Shown: positions 1 to 7,765, counted from the stretch's first letter. The stretch is 64,000 bases of DNA from Candidatus Binatia bacterium (GCA_035544215.1 DATKHY010000001.1:124001-188000), one strand, 5' to 3'. Numbers and translations are program-made. Notes: a model not told the origin generated them from the letters alone.

Positions 1-385
1 CGCGGGCGGCGCCGGACCCGTTGCGCTCGCCGCCCGCCATCGGATGCGTGGCGACGAAGTTCGCGACGCCGGCGGCGGCCGCGACGAGCGGCGCCTTCAC
101 GGACGCGACGTCCAGCACGAGCGCCGGCGCGCGGGGCCGGCCGGCCAGCCGCTCGAGCTCGCGCAGCGTCGGCTCGAGGTGCGTCGCCAGCACCAGCGTG
201 TCGGCTTCCCTGGCGAGCGTCTCGGGCGCCACGGCGGCGTCGATCGCACCGACTTCGGAGGCCGCGTCCAGCGCCGCGGGATCGACGTCGTAGCCGATCA
301 CGTAGACGCCGTTGCCTCGAGCGTGAAGGCCGATGGATCCGCCCATCAGGCCGACGCCGAAGATACCGAGCACCCGGCCGATCAC
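1..385 (-). CDS. tyrA: Prephenate dehydrogenase (TyrA), 5' part only
   Basis: NAD(P)-dependent oxidative decarboxylation of prephenate to 4-hydroxyphenylpyruvate in tyrosine synthesis. The gene runs off the left edge; about 128 codons are present. The GTG start at 385 gives an N-terminus of the form MIGRVLGIFGVGLMGGSIGL, with the Rossmann GxGxxG motif at about residues 10-15. Further on, DVASVK (about residue 90) and HPMAGGERNGSG (about residue 110) are typical of the TyrA family. The start overlaps the aroH stop (GTGA), so translation is probably coupled, and both genes should share the attenuator-like leader upstream of aroH. The C-terminal dimerisation domain lies outside the window, so any additional ACT domain cannot be judged. 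Confidence 0.93.
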   Translation of the reverse strand, partial: MIGRVLGIFGVGLMGGSIGLHARGNGVYVIGYDVDPAALDAASEVGAIDAAVAPETLAREADTLVLATHLEPTLRELERLAGRPRAPALVLDVASVKAPLVAAAAGVANFVATHPMAGGERNGSGAAR

Positions 386-813
386 GACGCGCGCACCAGA
401 TCGGGCCGAAGCGTCGCCGCGCCATCGAGATAGACGTGCTCGATTTCATGCGCGTTCCGCGCGGTGTTCACGTGCATCAGCACGCGGATGCAGCGGCCGA
501 GCGCTCCGGGCACGTCGACCTCGGAAAAATGCAACATCGGAATGTGGATCCATCCCATTTCGCGCGCCGCGAGCGCGGGGAAGCACGCGCGCAGGTCGGG
601 CGTCAGGCTGAAGAGCACGGAGGCGATGTCGTCGAGATCTATCGCGTTGCGCTGCGTCATCTCGCTCAGGAGCCGCTTCGTGGCGCGCGCGATCGCAGGC
701 GTGCTGTCGGCGTCCGCCGTGATGGCGCCCCGGATGCCTCGGAAAACACGAACCCCCGCCGGGTCGGCGGGGGTTTGCGTTGTCGATTGCTGTTTCTTGC
801 CAGTACCGTGCAA
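382..813 (-). CDS. aroH: Chorismate mutase, AroH class
   Basis: Claisen rearrangement of chorismate to prephenate, the branch point to Tyr and Phe. The protein matches the monofunctional AroH fold known from Bacillus subtilis: FRGIRGAIT near the N-terminus, SLTPDLRACFPALAARE in the middle, GRCIRVLMHVNT, and HVYLDGAATLRPDL near the end, where the conserved Arg and Tyr of the trimer active site fall. No ATG or GTG is available at the expected N-terminus. I chose TTG at 813 because GGTGAGG lies 7-8 bases upstream and overlaps the leader-peptide stop. This adds about 20 residues before the conserved core, and they contain the sequence of a 10-bp GC hairpin. The start is uncertain; the function is not. 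Confidence 0.92.
   Translation of the reverse strand: MHGTGKKQQSTTQTPADPAGVRVFRGIRGAITADADSTPAIARATKRLLSEMTQRNAIDLDDIASVLFSLTPDLRACFPALAAREMGWIHIPMLHFSEVDVPGALGRCIRVLMHVNTARNAHEIEHVYLDGAATLRPDLVRAS
751..775 (-). terminator. GC-rich hairpin, candidate attenuator of aroH-tyrA
   Basis: Perfect inverted repeat AACCCCCGCC / GGCGGGGGTT (10 bp) with a 5-nt loop. On the reverse strand it is followed by TTCGTGTTTTCC, a weak T-rich tract. It lies 50 bases after the stop of the aromatic leader peptide and just before the conserved part of aroH. Position and shape fit an intrinsic attenuator. The poor U-tract and the placement inside the 5' coding part of aroH (if TTG at 813 is the start) leave room for a translational rather than transcriptional role. 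I found no convincing alternative antiterminator pairing by eye. Confidence 0.6.
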
Positions 814-824
814 AACGCTTTCCC

Positions 825-884
825 TCACCAACCTCGAAGGCGGCAATAGTAGAACGAATACCCGTACGAGCCCAACGTCCACAT
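825..884 (-). CDS. Aromatic-rich leader peptide, 19 residues
   Basis: An ATG-to-TGA reading frame encoding MWTLGSYGYSFYYCRLRGW. Seven of nineteen residues are aromatic: Trp2, Tyr7, Tyr9, Phe11, Tyr12, Tyr13 and Trp19. It sits between a promoter-like sequence and a GC hairpin, directly upstream of chorismate mutase and prephenate dehydrogenase. This is the classical layout of amino-acid attenuation, in which ribosome stalling at scarce aromatic codons changes downstream folding. The stop codon (TGG TGA GGG) overlaps the Shine-Dalgarno-like GGTGAGG of aroH, so translational coupling is also possible. No Shine-Dalgarno precedes the ATG; with the proposed -10 the transcript would start almost at the ATG (leaderless). 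The function is inferred. Confidence 0.72.
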   Translation of the reverse strand: MWTLGSYGYSFYYCRLRGW

Positions 885-892
885 GATGTTCA

Positions 893-924
893 ATTATGCA
901 ACCACACCTAGTGGTGCTTGTCAA
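893..924 (-). promoter_or_regulatory. Candidate sigma-70 promoter for leader-aroH-tyrA
   Basis: Reading the reverse strand, TTGACA (924-919) is a perfect -35 match and CATAAT (898-893) a 5/6 match to -10. The spacing is 20 bases, longer than the ideal 17. Transcription would start around 885, at or next to the leader-peptide ATG. Confidence 0.5.
901..915. promoter_or_regulatory. Small palindrome between -35 and -10, possible operator
   Basis: ACCAC-N5-GTGGT is a perfect 5-bp inverted repeat lying entirely inside the spacer of the proposed aroH promoter and in the short gap to the divergent glcD. A repressor bound here would block the promoter. It does not match the E. coli TrpR or TyrR operator as I know them. 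A short palindrome could also occur by chance. Confidence 0.3.
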
Positions 925-953
925 GGACGCGCCGCTCTTGTCCAGCGAAGTTC

Positions 954-2345
954 ATGGAGATGCTGCGAGAGCGCTTGATCGACGCCCTAGGCGTCGAGGC
1001 GGTGAAGACGGCCCACGAGGACCTGGCGGTCTACGCGTTCGACGCCTACACGGAGGGCGGGGCACCTTCGGCGGTCGTCCTGCCCGCCTCGAGCCGCGAC
1101 GTCAGCGCCGTGGTGAAGGTCGCGCGGGAGTTCGGGGAGCCGATCGTCGCGCGAGGAGCCGGCACCGGGCTCTGCGGCGGCGCCGTGCCGACCGCCGGCG
1201 GAATCGTCCTCTCGTTCGCTCGGATGAACCGGATCCTCGAGCTCGACGAGCGCAATCGCCGCGCCCGCGTGCAGTCGGGCGTCATCAACCTCGACCTGTC
1301 GCGCCACGTCGCGCCTAGCGGCCTGTTCTACGCCCCCGACCCGTCCTCGCAGCTGATCTCGACGATCGGCGGCAACATCGCCACGAACGCCGGCGGGCCG
1401 CACTGTCTCTCTTACGGCACGACCGTGAACCACGTGCTCGCGCTCGAGGTCGTAGACGATTGCGGTGAGGTGTTCGCGACGAGCGTCGACGACGCCGGTT
1501 ACGATCTCACGGCCGCACTCGTCGGCAGCGAAGGCACGCTCGGCATCGTGACGTCGGCCTGGCTGCGCCTGCTCGCCTTTCCCGAGGCCGTGCGGGTCTG
1601 GGTCGCCGCGTTCGGCGACATAGATTCGGCGTCGGAGACAGTCTCTTCGATCATCGGCGCCGGCATCGTTCCGACGGCTCTCGAGATGATGGACGCCGTG
1701 ATCACGCAGGCGGTCGAGGCCGCATTCGGAGCGGGATATCCGACCGATGCTGGAGCGGTGTTGCTCGTCGAACATGCCGGCCTGGAAGAGGACGTCGAGG
1801 CAGTGGAGGCGGCGATCCACGCGATCGTCGCGCACCACGGTGCGCGCTCGTGGCGCAGCGCGCGCACCTCGGCGGAGCGCGCCGCGCTGTGGGCGGGGCG
1901 AAAGGGTGCGGCGGGCGCCACGGGACGCATCGCGCCCAACTACTACACGCAGGACGTCTGCGTTCCGCGGAGCCGGTTACCGCAGGCGCTGCGCGCCGTC
2001 GAGAGCGCGGCCGCCGCCAACGGCGTCACGGTCGGCAACGTCTTTCATGCCGGCGACGGAAATCTCCATCCGCTGCTGATGTACGACAAACGCGATCGAA
2101 AGCAGGTCGCCGCCGTCGTCGAGACCGGCAACGCGATCTTGCAGACCGCGATCGACTTAGGCGGTACGATCAGCGGAGAGCACGGCATCGGCTGGGAGAA
2201 GCGCGACGCGATGACGCGCGTCTACTCCACGGCAGACCTCGCGACGATGGGGCGCGTGCGCGACGTCTTCGATCCGGCGCGCGCGCTCAATCCGGAGAAG
2301 ATCTTTCCCAACGGATCGCGCTGCCCCGAGGTCACGCCGCCGTGA
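954..2345 (+). CDS. glcD: FAD-linked 2-hydroxyacid dehydrogenase, GlcD type
   Basis: Flavoprotein of the glycolate oxidase/D-lactate dehydrogenase family that oxidises a 2-hydroxyacid to a 2-oxoacid. The N-terminal half is a PCMH-type FAD-binding domain with RGAGTGLCGGAVPTAGGIVL (about residues 70-90) and IGGNIATNAGGPH (about 135). The C-terminal FAD-oxidase C domain holds HAGDGNLHPLL (about 365) and ISGEHGIGWEKR (about 410), where the metal and substrate ligands lie. ATG 954 was chosen because the residues after it align with the usual family start. Divergent from aroH. The stop overlaps the glcE start (GTGA), so the two are co-translated. The substrate cannot be told from sequence. Confidence 0.9.
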   Translation: MEMLRERLIDALGVEAVKTAHEDLAVYAFDAYTEGGAPSAVVLPASSRDVSAVVKVAREFGEPIVARGAGTGLCGGAVPTAGGIVLSFARMNRILELDERNRRARVQSGVINLDLSRHVAPSGLFYAPDPSSQLISTIGGNIATNAGGPHCLSYGTTVNHVLALEVVDDCGEVFATSVDDAGYDLTAALVGSEGTLGIVTSAWLRLLAFPEAVRVWVAAFGDIDSASETVSSIIGAGIVPTALEMMDAVITQAVEAAFGAGYPTDAGAVLLVEHAGLEEDVEAVEAAIHAIVAHHGARSWRSARTSAERAALWAGRKGAAGATGRIAPNYYTQDVCVPRSRLPQALRAVESAAAANGVTVGNVFHAGDGNLHPLLMYDKRDRKQVAAVVETGNAILQTAIDLGGTISGEHGIGWEKRDAMTRVYSTADLATMGRVRDVFDPARALNPEKIFPNGSRCPEVTPP

Positions 2346-3565
2346 CCGCGACGCAGGAGCGCGTCAAACCGGAGAATGCCGCGGCGGTCGGCGAGCTCGT
2401 CGCGCGCTGCGATGCCGCGGGACAGAAGGTCTGGATCGTCGGCGGAAACACGCTCGACGGTATGGGTTTCCCGCCGGAGCGCGTAGACGTTACGCTCGAC
2501 ACGACGCAGCTGACCGGAGTCGTCGCGAACGAGCGAGCGGATCTCACGATCGCGGTGCGCGCGGGCTCGCCGCTACGCGACGTCGCCACGCTGCTCGCCG
2601 CGCAGGGGCAGTTCGTGCCGTTTGACGCGCCGCAGCCGCACTACGCGACGATCGGCGGCACGCTGGCGGCGGGGTGGCTCGGACCGCGCCGCCATCTGTA
2701 CGGCCGCGTTCGTGACTACGTCATCGGTTCGGTCATCGTCTTGGCCGACGGAACGATCGCTCGCGCCGGCGGCATGGTGGTCAAGAACGTAGCGGGCTAC
2801 GACATGAGCCGGCTCTATGTCGGCTCGTTCGGCACGCTCGGCGTGCTCGTCCAGGCGAATTTCAAGACGGCACCCCAGCCGCCGCACGCGCGCGCCTTCG
2901 TCGCCCCGCTCCCGGAGCACACCCGCGAGCGCGCCTGCACGCAGCTCGCGACGCTGCCGATACGGCCGGCGGCCGCGTTTTGGGTGGAGGGCTTCCACAA
3001 CGCGATCGACGGCGACGACGGCTCAGAAGGGCGTATCGTCGTGTCGATCGAGGGCAGCGAAGCGCTACTGGAGCGCGCGACGCGCGATCTCCGTTCGGCA
3101 CTGGGCCGCGCCGGCGTGCCCGAGACCCGCGTCGTCGACGCGGGCGCACGCGAGGCGTTCGAGCGGGTCGTCGACGCATACGTCGGTTGCCTGGGTGAGC
3201 GCTCGATCACGTATCGGCTCTACCCCGCGGCCGAGGAATCGCAACGATGCGCGCTCGCCCTGCACGAGCTCGCGGGACGCTTCGGGCTGCGGGCCGAGAG
3301 CATCGTCGACGTGATGAACGGAGACGTCGTGCTGCGTATCAGCGACCTCGACACGCGCGCGCTGGGCTCGAAGATCGAGAACTTCGACGACGCGCTGCAC
3401 GACACGGAGCCGCGCGCGCAGGTCGTCGCGGGCAAGCACTCGCACCGCCCGTACTTGCGCGTCTGGGGCGAGGCACCCGCGGCGATCGAGCGGATGCGCG
3501 CGCTCAAGTTGCGCTTCGACCCGAACCGGACGCTGAATCCCGGCCGCTTCGTCGGCGGAATCTAG
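2342..3565 (+). CDS. glcE: FAD-binding subunit of glycolate oxidase, GlcE-like
   Basis: Second FAD-binding subunit of a glycolate-oxidase type complex, about 407 residues. The N-terminal FAD_binding_4 domain has VWIVGGNT, YATIGGTLAAGWLGPRR and VKNVAGYDMSRLYVGSFGTLG (roughly residues 100-180), all typical of GlcE. It starts at GTG 2342, overlapping the glcD stop, and ends one base into the next gene (TAGTG). In E. coli, GlcD and GlcE work with the iron-sulfur protein GlcF. No GlcF follows here, so the electron acceptor is unknown or encoded elsewhere. Confidence 0.87.
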   Translation: MTATQERVKPENAAAVGELVARCDAAGQKVWIVGGNTLDGMGFPPERVDVTLDTTQLTGVVANERADLTIAVRAGSPLRDVATLLAAQGQFVPFDAPQPHYATIGGTLAAGWLGPRRHLYGRVRDYVIGSVIVLADGTIARAGGMVVKNVAGYDMSRLYVGSFGTLGVLVQANFKTAPQPPHARAFVAPLPEHTRERACTQLATLPIRPAAAFWVEGFHNAIDGDDGSEGRIVVSIEGSEALLERATRDLRSALGRAGVPETRVVDAGAREAFERVVDAYVGCLGERSITYRLYPAAEESQRCALALHELAGRFGLRAESIVDVMNGDVVLRISDLDTRALGSKIENFDDALHDTEPRAQVVAGKHSHRPYLRVWGEAPAAIERMRALKLRFDPNRTLNPGRFVGGI

Positions 3566-4407
3566 TGAACGTTCTTCTCATCGGCGGCTCCGGCTTCGTC
3601 GGACGGCATCTCGCCGCGGCTTTGCGCGAGCGTGGCGACACATTAGCGGTGGCGTCGCTGCGCGAGCCCGCCGAGGCGGCGCGCGTGGCGGCGGCATGCG
3701 ACGCCGTCGTCAACCTCGCCGGAGAACCGCTCGCGCAGCGCTGGAACGCGGAGCTCAAGCGGCGTATTGAGGAGAGCCGCGCGGACTTGCCGCGGCGTTT
3801 TCTCGAGCTCGTCGCGCGCGACTCGCGACGGGCAGCTGTCTACGTGAGCGCCTCGGCGATCGGCTATTATGGCACGAGCGAGACGGCGACGTTCGACGAG
3901 GAGAGTCCGCCGGGCGACGGCTTCTTGGCACACGTATGCGTGGCGTGGGAACGCGAAGCGCGCCGCGCCGCAGATCTCGGCATGCGCGTCGCCATCGTGC
4001 GAACCGGCGTCGCTTTAGGAACCGACGGCGGCGCGCTGGCCAAGATCCTCCCGCCGTTTCGCGCCGCTGCCGGCGGCCGCGTCGGCAGCGGGCGCCAGTG
4101 GCTTTCGTGGGTACACATCGATGATCTCGTAGGGATCTATCTCATGGTGCTCAACCGGGAAATTGACGGCGTGGTCAACGCCTGCGCGCCGAATCCGGTG
4201 ACGAACGCGGAGTTCACCGCGGACCTGGGCGCCGCGTTGCACCGCCCTACGAAGCTGCCGGTTCCGACTATCGCCCTGCGTGCGCTGCTGGGCGAGGGCG
4301 CCGACATCCTGCTCAAGGGACAGCGCGTGCTGCCGCGCCGAACCGAGCTGATCGGCTATCGCTTTCGCTTTCCCGAGCTCAAAGCGGCGCTAGCGAATCT
4401 ACTTTGA
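3565..4407 (+). CDS. TIGR01777-family NAD(P)-binding epimerase-like protein
   Basis: Extended SDR protein of 280 residues, of the YfcH/SulA-like TIGR01777 family. VNVLLIGGSGFVGRHL at the start is the Rossmann GxxGxxG. NLAGEPLAQRWNAELKRRIEESR, YVSASAIGYYG (about residues 93-103), VRTGVALGTDGGAL and LSWVHIDDLV are signatures of the family. The C-terminus (RRTELIGYRFRFPELKAAL) is the DUF1731 tail. The GTG start shares one base with the glcE stop, so it is probably the third gene of the operon. The true reaction of this family is poorly known. Its 3' end overlaps the convergent trxB by 29 bases. Confidence 0.86.
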   Translation: MNVLLIGGSGFVGRHLAAALRERGDTLAVASLREPAEAARVAAACDAVVNLAGEPLAQRWNAELKRRIEESRADLPRRFLELVARDSRRAAVYVSASAIGYYGTSETATFDEESPPGDGFLAHVCVAWEREARRAADLGMRVAIVRTGVALGTDGGALAKILPPFRAAAGGRVGSGRQWLSWVHIDDLVGIYLMVLNREIDGVVNACAPNPVTNAEFTADLGAALHRPTKLPVPTIALRALLGEGADILLKGQRVLPRRTELIGYRFRFPELKAALANLL

Positions 4408-5320
4408 ACTCGAGCGCCTCGAGATATTTCTCTGCGTCCATCGCGGCGCGGCATCCGGCGCCGGCCGCCGTTACCGCCTGCCGATACCGGAAATCGTTCA
4501 CGTCTCCGGCGACGAAAACGCCCTCGACGTTCGTCGACGTGCCGTCGGGCGAGACGATGTAGCCGCGTTCGTCCAGGTCGAGCTGCCCGGAGAAGACGGC
4601 GGTGTTAGGCGTGTGCCCGATCGCGACGAAGAGCGCGTCCGCTTCGACGTCTTCCACCGTGCCGTCGACGACGTTCTTGACGCGCAGCCCGGTAACGTGC
4701 GTGTGACCGAGGACCTCGTCGACGACGCTGTTCCAGAGAACGTGGATCTTTTCGTGCGAGAGCAGGCGTACGGCCATGATCTTGCTCGCGCGCAGGCGAT
4801 CGCGGCGGTGGACGATCGTGACGCTCCTGCCGAAGCGGGTGAGGAACAGCGCTTCCTCCGCTGCCGAGTCGCCGCCGCCGGCCACGAAGATGCGCTTGTC
4901 GCGGAAGAAGGCGCCGTCACACGTCGCGCAGCTCGATACGCCGCGGCCGCGCAGACGTTCCTCGCCGGGGATCTCGAGCCAGCGCGCGCTCGCGCCGGTC
5001 GCGACGATCACCGTTTCGGCTTCGTAGCGGGCGTCCGCAGTTGCTACGGCCAACGGACGGTCGGTGAAGTCGACGGACTCGACGTCGACGTTCTCGATCC
5101 GGGCTCCGAAGCGCTCGGCCTGCTCGCGGAAGCGAATCATCAGATCGGGACCCATGATGCCTTCGGCAAAGCCCGGGTAGTTTTCGACGTCCGTCGTAAG
5201 CATGAGCTGGCCGCCGTAGAGGCCACCGGCGAGAATCAGCGGCTTCAAGTTGGCTCGCGCCGCGTACACGGCTGCGGTCAACCCAGCCGGGCCAGACCCG
5301 ATGATGATGACGCGTTCCAT
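4379..5320 (-). CDS. trxB: Thioredoxin-disulfide reductase
   Basis: NADPH-dependent flavoenzyme that reduces thioredoxin, 313 residues. IIIGSGPAGLTAAVYAARA at the N-terminus binds FAD. SSCATCDGAFF (about residues 135-145) is the redox CxxC. VAGGGDSAAEEALFL (about 152-166) is the NADPH site, and GVFVAGDVND near residue 275 is the second FAD motif. The start MERVIIIG at 5320 fits the family; the open frame continues upstream without homology. It runs convergently into the TIGR01777 gene with a 29-base overlap and diverges from the HTH-MBL gene. Confidence 0.95.
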   Translation of the reverse strand: MERVIIIGSGPAGLTAAVYAARANLKPLILAGGLYGGQLMLTTDVENYPGFAEGIMGPDLMIRFREQAERFGARIENVDVESVDFTDRPLAVATADARYEAETVIVATGASARWLEIPGEERLRGRGVSSCATCDGAFFRDKRIFVAGGGDSAAEEALFLTRFGRSVTIVHRRDRLRASKIMAVRLLSHEKIHVLWNSVVDEVLGHTHVTGLRVKNVVDGTVEDVEADALFVAIGHTPNTAVFSGQLDLDERGYIVSPDGTSTNVEGVFVAGDVNDFRYRQAVTAAGAGCRAAMDAEKYLEALEFKVDSLAPL

Positions 5321-5393
5321 TGCGCTATCTTTCGACTCGCCGCCCCGCATCCCGGTTGCAGACAGTTCGTCGCGGCCCGTCGAAGCGTGACGC

Positions 5394-6233
5394 ATGGCGA
5401 TACAGGCGATACCCCTGGAGGATACGTTTGCGGACGTCTTGCGCAAGGCGATGCGCGGCGTCGGCGTTACCGAGAAGCAGCTCGCCGATTCGACCGGCAT
5501 TCCGGCCGCGACGATCGGCGAATGGCTCAAGGAGAAGGGCGCCGCGAACGACGCGCAGGCGCGCACGCTCGCGACCATCCTGCGGCTCGACGGCGGAAAG
5601 CTCGCGGACAGCGCGGCGCAGCGATGGACTCCGCCGCCGATCGAGCTGCCCGACGTGCGCCGCCACTCCCAGGAGCCGCACCCGAGCAACGGCTATGTCT
5701 TCTTCCTCGACGGCGGCCGTGAGGCCGCGCTGGTCGATCCGGCGGGCATTCCGCAGAACCTGCTTCGCCTGTTGCGCGACGGCCATTACCACTTGCGTTA
5801 CATCCTCGTCACGCACAAGCACCCCGATCACTGCGACGCCACTGCCGACGTCGCCGCGGCCTTTCCCGCGGCGAAGATCGTGATGCACGCGCTCGACGTG
5901 CACGCCATCGGCTCGCTGGCGAGCAAGGCGACGCTGCTGCGCGACGGCGAGACGCTCCCGTTCGGCGAAGGCTCGAAGATCCGCATGCTCCACACACCCG
6001 GCCACACGGACGGCTCCTCGTCGTATCTTTTCCAGGATGCCCTGTTCTCGGGCGATACACTCTTTGCAGCCAGCGTCGGGGGCGCATTCGGCGACGCCAG
6101 CACCTACAACGACATCCTCAACAGCGTGCGGAGCAAGCTCTTCTCGCTGCCCGACGATACGGTCGTCATGCCGGGCCACGGTCCGCCGACGACGATCGAG
6201 CTCGAGAAAAAACACAACCCGTTCTTTGCATAG
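5394..6233 (+). CDS. HTH domain fused to metallo-beta-lactamase-fold hydrolase
   Basis: 279 residues in two parts. Residues about 1-75 form an XRE/HTH_3-like helix-turn-helix (EKQLADSTGIPAATIGEWLK). Residues about 85-275 are a glyoxalase II-like metallo-beta-lactamase domain with the metal motif THKHPDHCD (about 140-148), HTPGHTDGSS (about 197), FSGDTLF (about 215) and a C-terminal MPGHGPPTT. All metal ligands are present, so hydrolase activity is likely, probably on a thioester or similar small substrate. The HTH may make it a DNA-binding sensor or may have become a structural module. Divergent from trxB, which hints at a redox or aldehyde-stress context. Confidence 0.85.
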   Translation: MAIQAIPLEDTFADVLRKAMRGVGVTEKQLADSTGIPAATIGEWLKEKGAANDAQARTLATILRLDGGKLADSAAQRWTPPPIELPDVRRHSQEPHPSNGYVFFLDGGREAALVDPAGIPQNLLRLLRDGHYHLRYILVTHKHPDHCDATADVAAAFPAAKIVMHALDVHAIGSLASKATLLRDGETLPFGEGSKIRMLHTPGHTDGSSSYLFQDALFSGDTLFAASVGGAFGDASTYNDILNSVRSKLFSLPDDTVVMPGHGPPTTIELEKKHNPFFA

Positions 6234-6281
6234 CGCACGACAGTCCAGCGCGATACAGCCTCGCGGGCGTGGTGGCGTCGG

Positions 6282-7313
6282 CTACCGCACCGTTCGATAG
6301 CTGATTGCGGCGTCTCGTGCGGCCTGCACCCCGTCCGTAATCCGCCCGACGGGCTTTCTGCCACGCGGATAGTTCCAGAAGTAGACGATGTTAGAGTAAA
6401 ATCCGGGAGGTCCGGCAATCTGAGTCGCTTGCTGCTTAGGGTTGTCGTCGTTATACACAGCCACTGCGCCGGGATCGTCGAAATCATTAAGGTTAGTCGT
6501 GCTCACGTACGTCGCCTTGCCGCCGCTTATGCCGATGCGAGTGAGGCACGCGTATGAGATTTTGCACGTTTCCGCCCAGGCGGGGATTACCCAGTACCTT
6601 CCATCCCAAAGAATTGCGGAGACATTGAGGTAGTATCCCGGAAGCCCGATGGCAACGAGGCTCTTGGCCTTGCTCGGCAGATAGGCAAAATCTGCGGGGA
6701 GGCAGGTGGGGTCGGAATTGTAGTAGCCGCAGCCATCGGTCACGAGCAAATTGTCGTTGCTATCGTAGCCGAGGGCGTAGTAACCGGCAAGAAACGAGTC
6801 GGTATAGGTGCGCGGCTCTCCCGTGCCGTGCCTGTAGATAGAGACGCCCTTGAACCAGTTGGCAACCGCCAGATCCCCGCTGCGTTGATCGACCGCGCAC
6901 GACAGCGGCGCGTACGCTGCGAGCGTTCGTATCGGCGTCTCGCCGCCGTGCGCGTACTCGACGACGTCGTCGGCGCCGAAGTCGGTGATGTACACGTTGT
7001 TTGCAGCGTCGACGCACGCTCCGCGGGGCACCTTGAAACCATAGAGCGTTTGTACGAGCGTCTGCTGCCAGTAGCGATACACGCCGACGGTGCCCCTTTG
7101 TTGCCTGGACGTGCCGATGTCGTTAGATACGTACAGCAGGTCCCATTTTGCGGCTCCTCCATCCATCCGGGCGCGCCAATGCTCCCGGACAACGACCTTG
7201 GCGGCGGACGACGCCAGCCCAGGAATAGCTCGCACTTGCGGCGAGACGCTGCATGCCACAAGTGACATGCCGACCATGCTGGTGACAACGGCGTAGCGGC
7301 TTAGACCTAACAT
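6282..7313 (-). CDS. Predicted lipoprotein, NHL/beta-propeller-like repeats
   Basis: 343-residue exported protein of unknown function. It starts at ATG 7313 with GGGAG eight bases upstream. A hydrophobic leader ends in the lipobox LVAC (Cys at about residue 21). The body has repeated propeller-like blades: DLLYVSNDIG, VYRYWQQTLVQTLYGFKVPRGACVDAANNVYITDFGADDV, WFKGVSIYRHG and LVTDGCGYYNS, ending in WDGRYWVIP and VYFWNYPRGRKP. Such proteins are common in Eremiobacterota as I recall, with no known role. A decayed relative of the same type lies at 62985-63458. Confidence 0.75.
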   Translation of the reverse strand: MLGLSRYAVVTSMVGMSLVACSVSPQVRAIPGLASSAAKVVVREHWRARMDGGAAKWDLLYVSNDIGTSRQQRGTVGVYRYWQQTLVQTLYGFKVPRGACVDAANNVYITDFGADDVVEYAHGGETPIRTLAAYAPLSCAVDQRSGDLAVANWFKGVSIYRHGTGEPRTYTDSFLAGYYALGYDSNDNLLVTDGCGYYNSDPTCLPADFAYLPSKAKSLVAIGLPGYYLNVSAILWDGRYWVIPAWAETCKISYACLTRIGISGGKATYVSTTNLNDFDDPGAVAVYNDDNPKQQATQIAGPPGFYSNIVYFWNYPRGRKPVGRITDGVQAARDAAISYRTVR

Positions 7314-7428
7314 TTTGTTGCTCCCTGGTCATCGCGGCGGTCGCGCCCGTGGCGTAGCCGTCACGAAAACTCCTCCCGACGCAGCATGCCGTTATCCCCG
7401 CCCGATACTACGCCATTCCTCGCACGCG

Positions 7429-7704
7429 CTAATCGCGGTAGAAGTACGGATCGAGGACGGAAACCGCCGTCACGGAATCGATCGGCAGTCCGTTGCGCGA
7501 GGCGGCGTCGCGGATCGCGGCCTCGTTCGGACCGTCGTAGATGCAGAAGGTTTTCCGTTTGTCGGCCGACACGTAGGAATGCACCCAGGTCACCCCGTTT
7601 TCCGCGTTGCGTCCGACAACCGTCAGGCACGCCTGGCTGCCATCTTCAGTCGGCGGGATGTGCAGCCCGTCGGGGAACGTGCGCTCGACCATAAACCTCG
7701 GCAT
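7429..7704 (-). CDS. DUF4242 family small protein
   Basis: 91-residue cytoplasmic protein matching the DUF4242 pattern: MPRFMVERTFPDGL at the start, then TWVHSYVSADKRKTFCIYDGP and AIRDAASRNGLPIDSVTAVSVLDP. Relatives have a ferredoxin-like fold and one (SCO4226) binds nickel; function is otherwise unknown. A strong Shine-Dalgarno (GGAGGTGAT) precedes the ATG at 7704. It stands alone between two reverse-strand genes, with about 60 bases on its 5' side and 115 on its 3' side, neither holding a clear terminator. Confidence 0.82.
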   Translation of the reverse strand: MPRFMVERTFPDGLHIPPTEDGSQACLTVVGRNAENGVTWVHSYVSADKRKTFCIYDGPNEAAIRDAASRNGLPIDSVTAVSVLDPYFYRD

Positions 7705-7765
7705 GAATCACCTCCGCTAAGCCCTGCTTCATTGTGACAGAACGGGCTCGAGAACCTTCGAGTAC

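Noticed and set aside
1-433. Plus-strand ORFs at the left edge
   Set aside because: The reverse strand carries tyrA (GxGxxG, DVASVK, HPMAGG); the plus frames are Arg/Ala/Ser-rich shadows.
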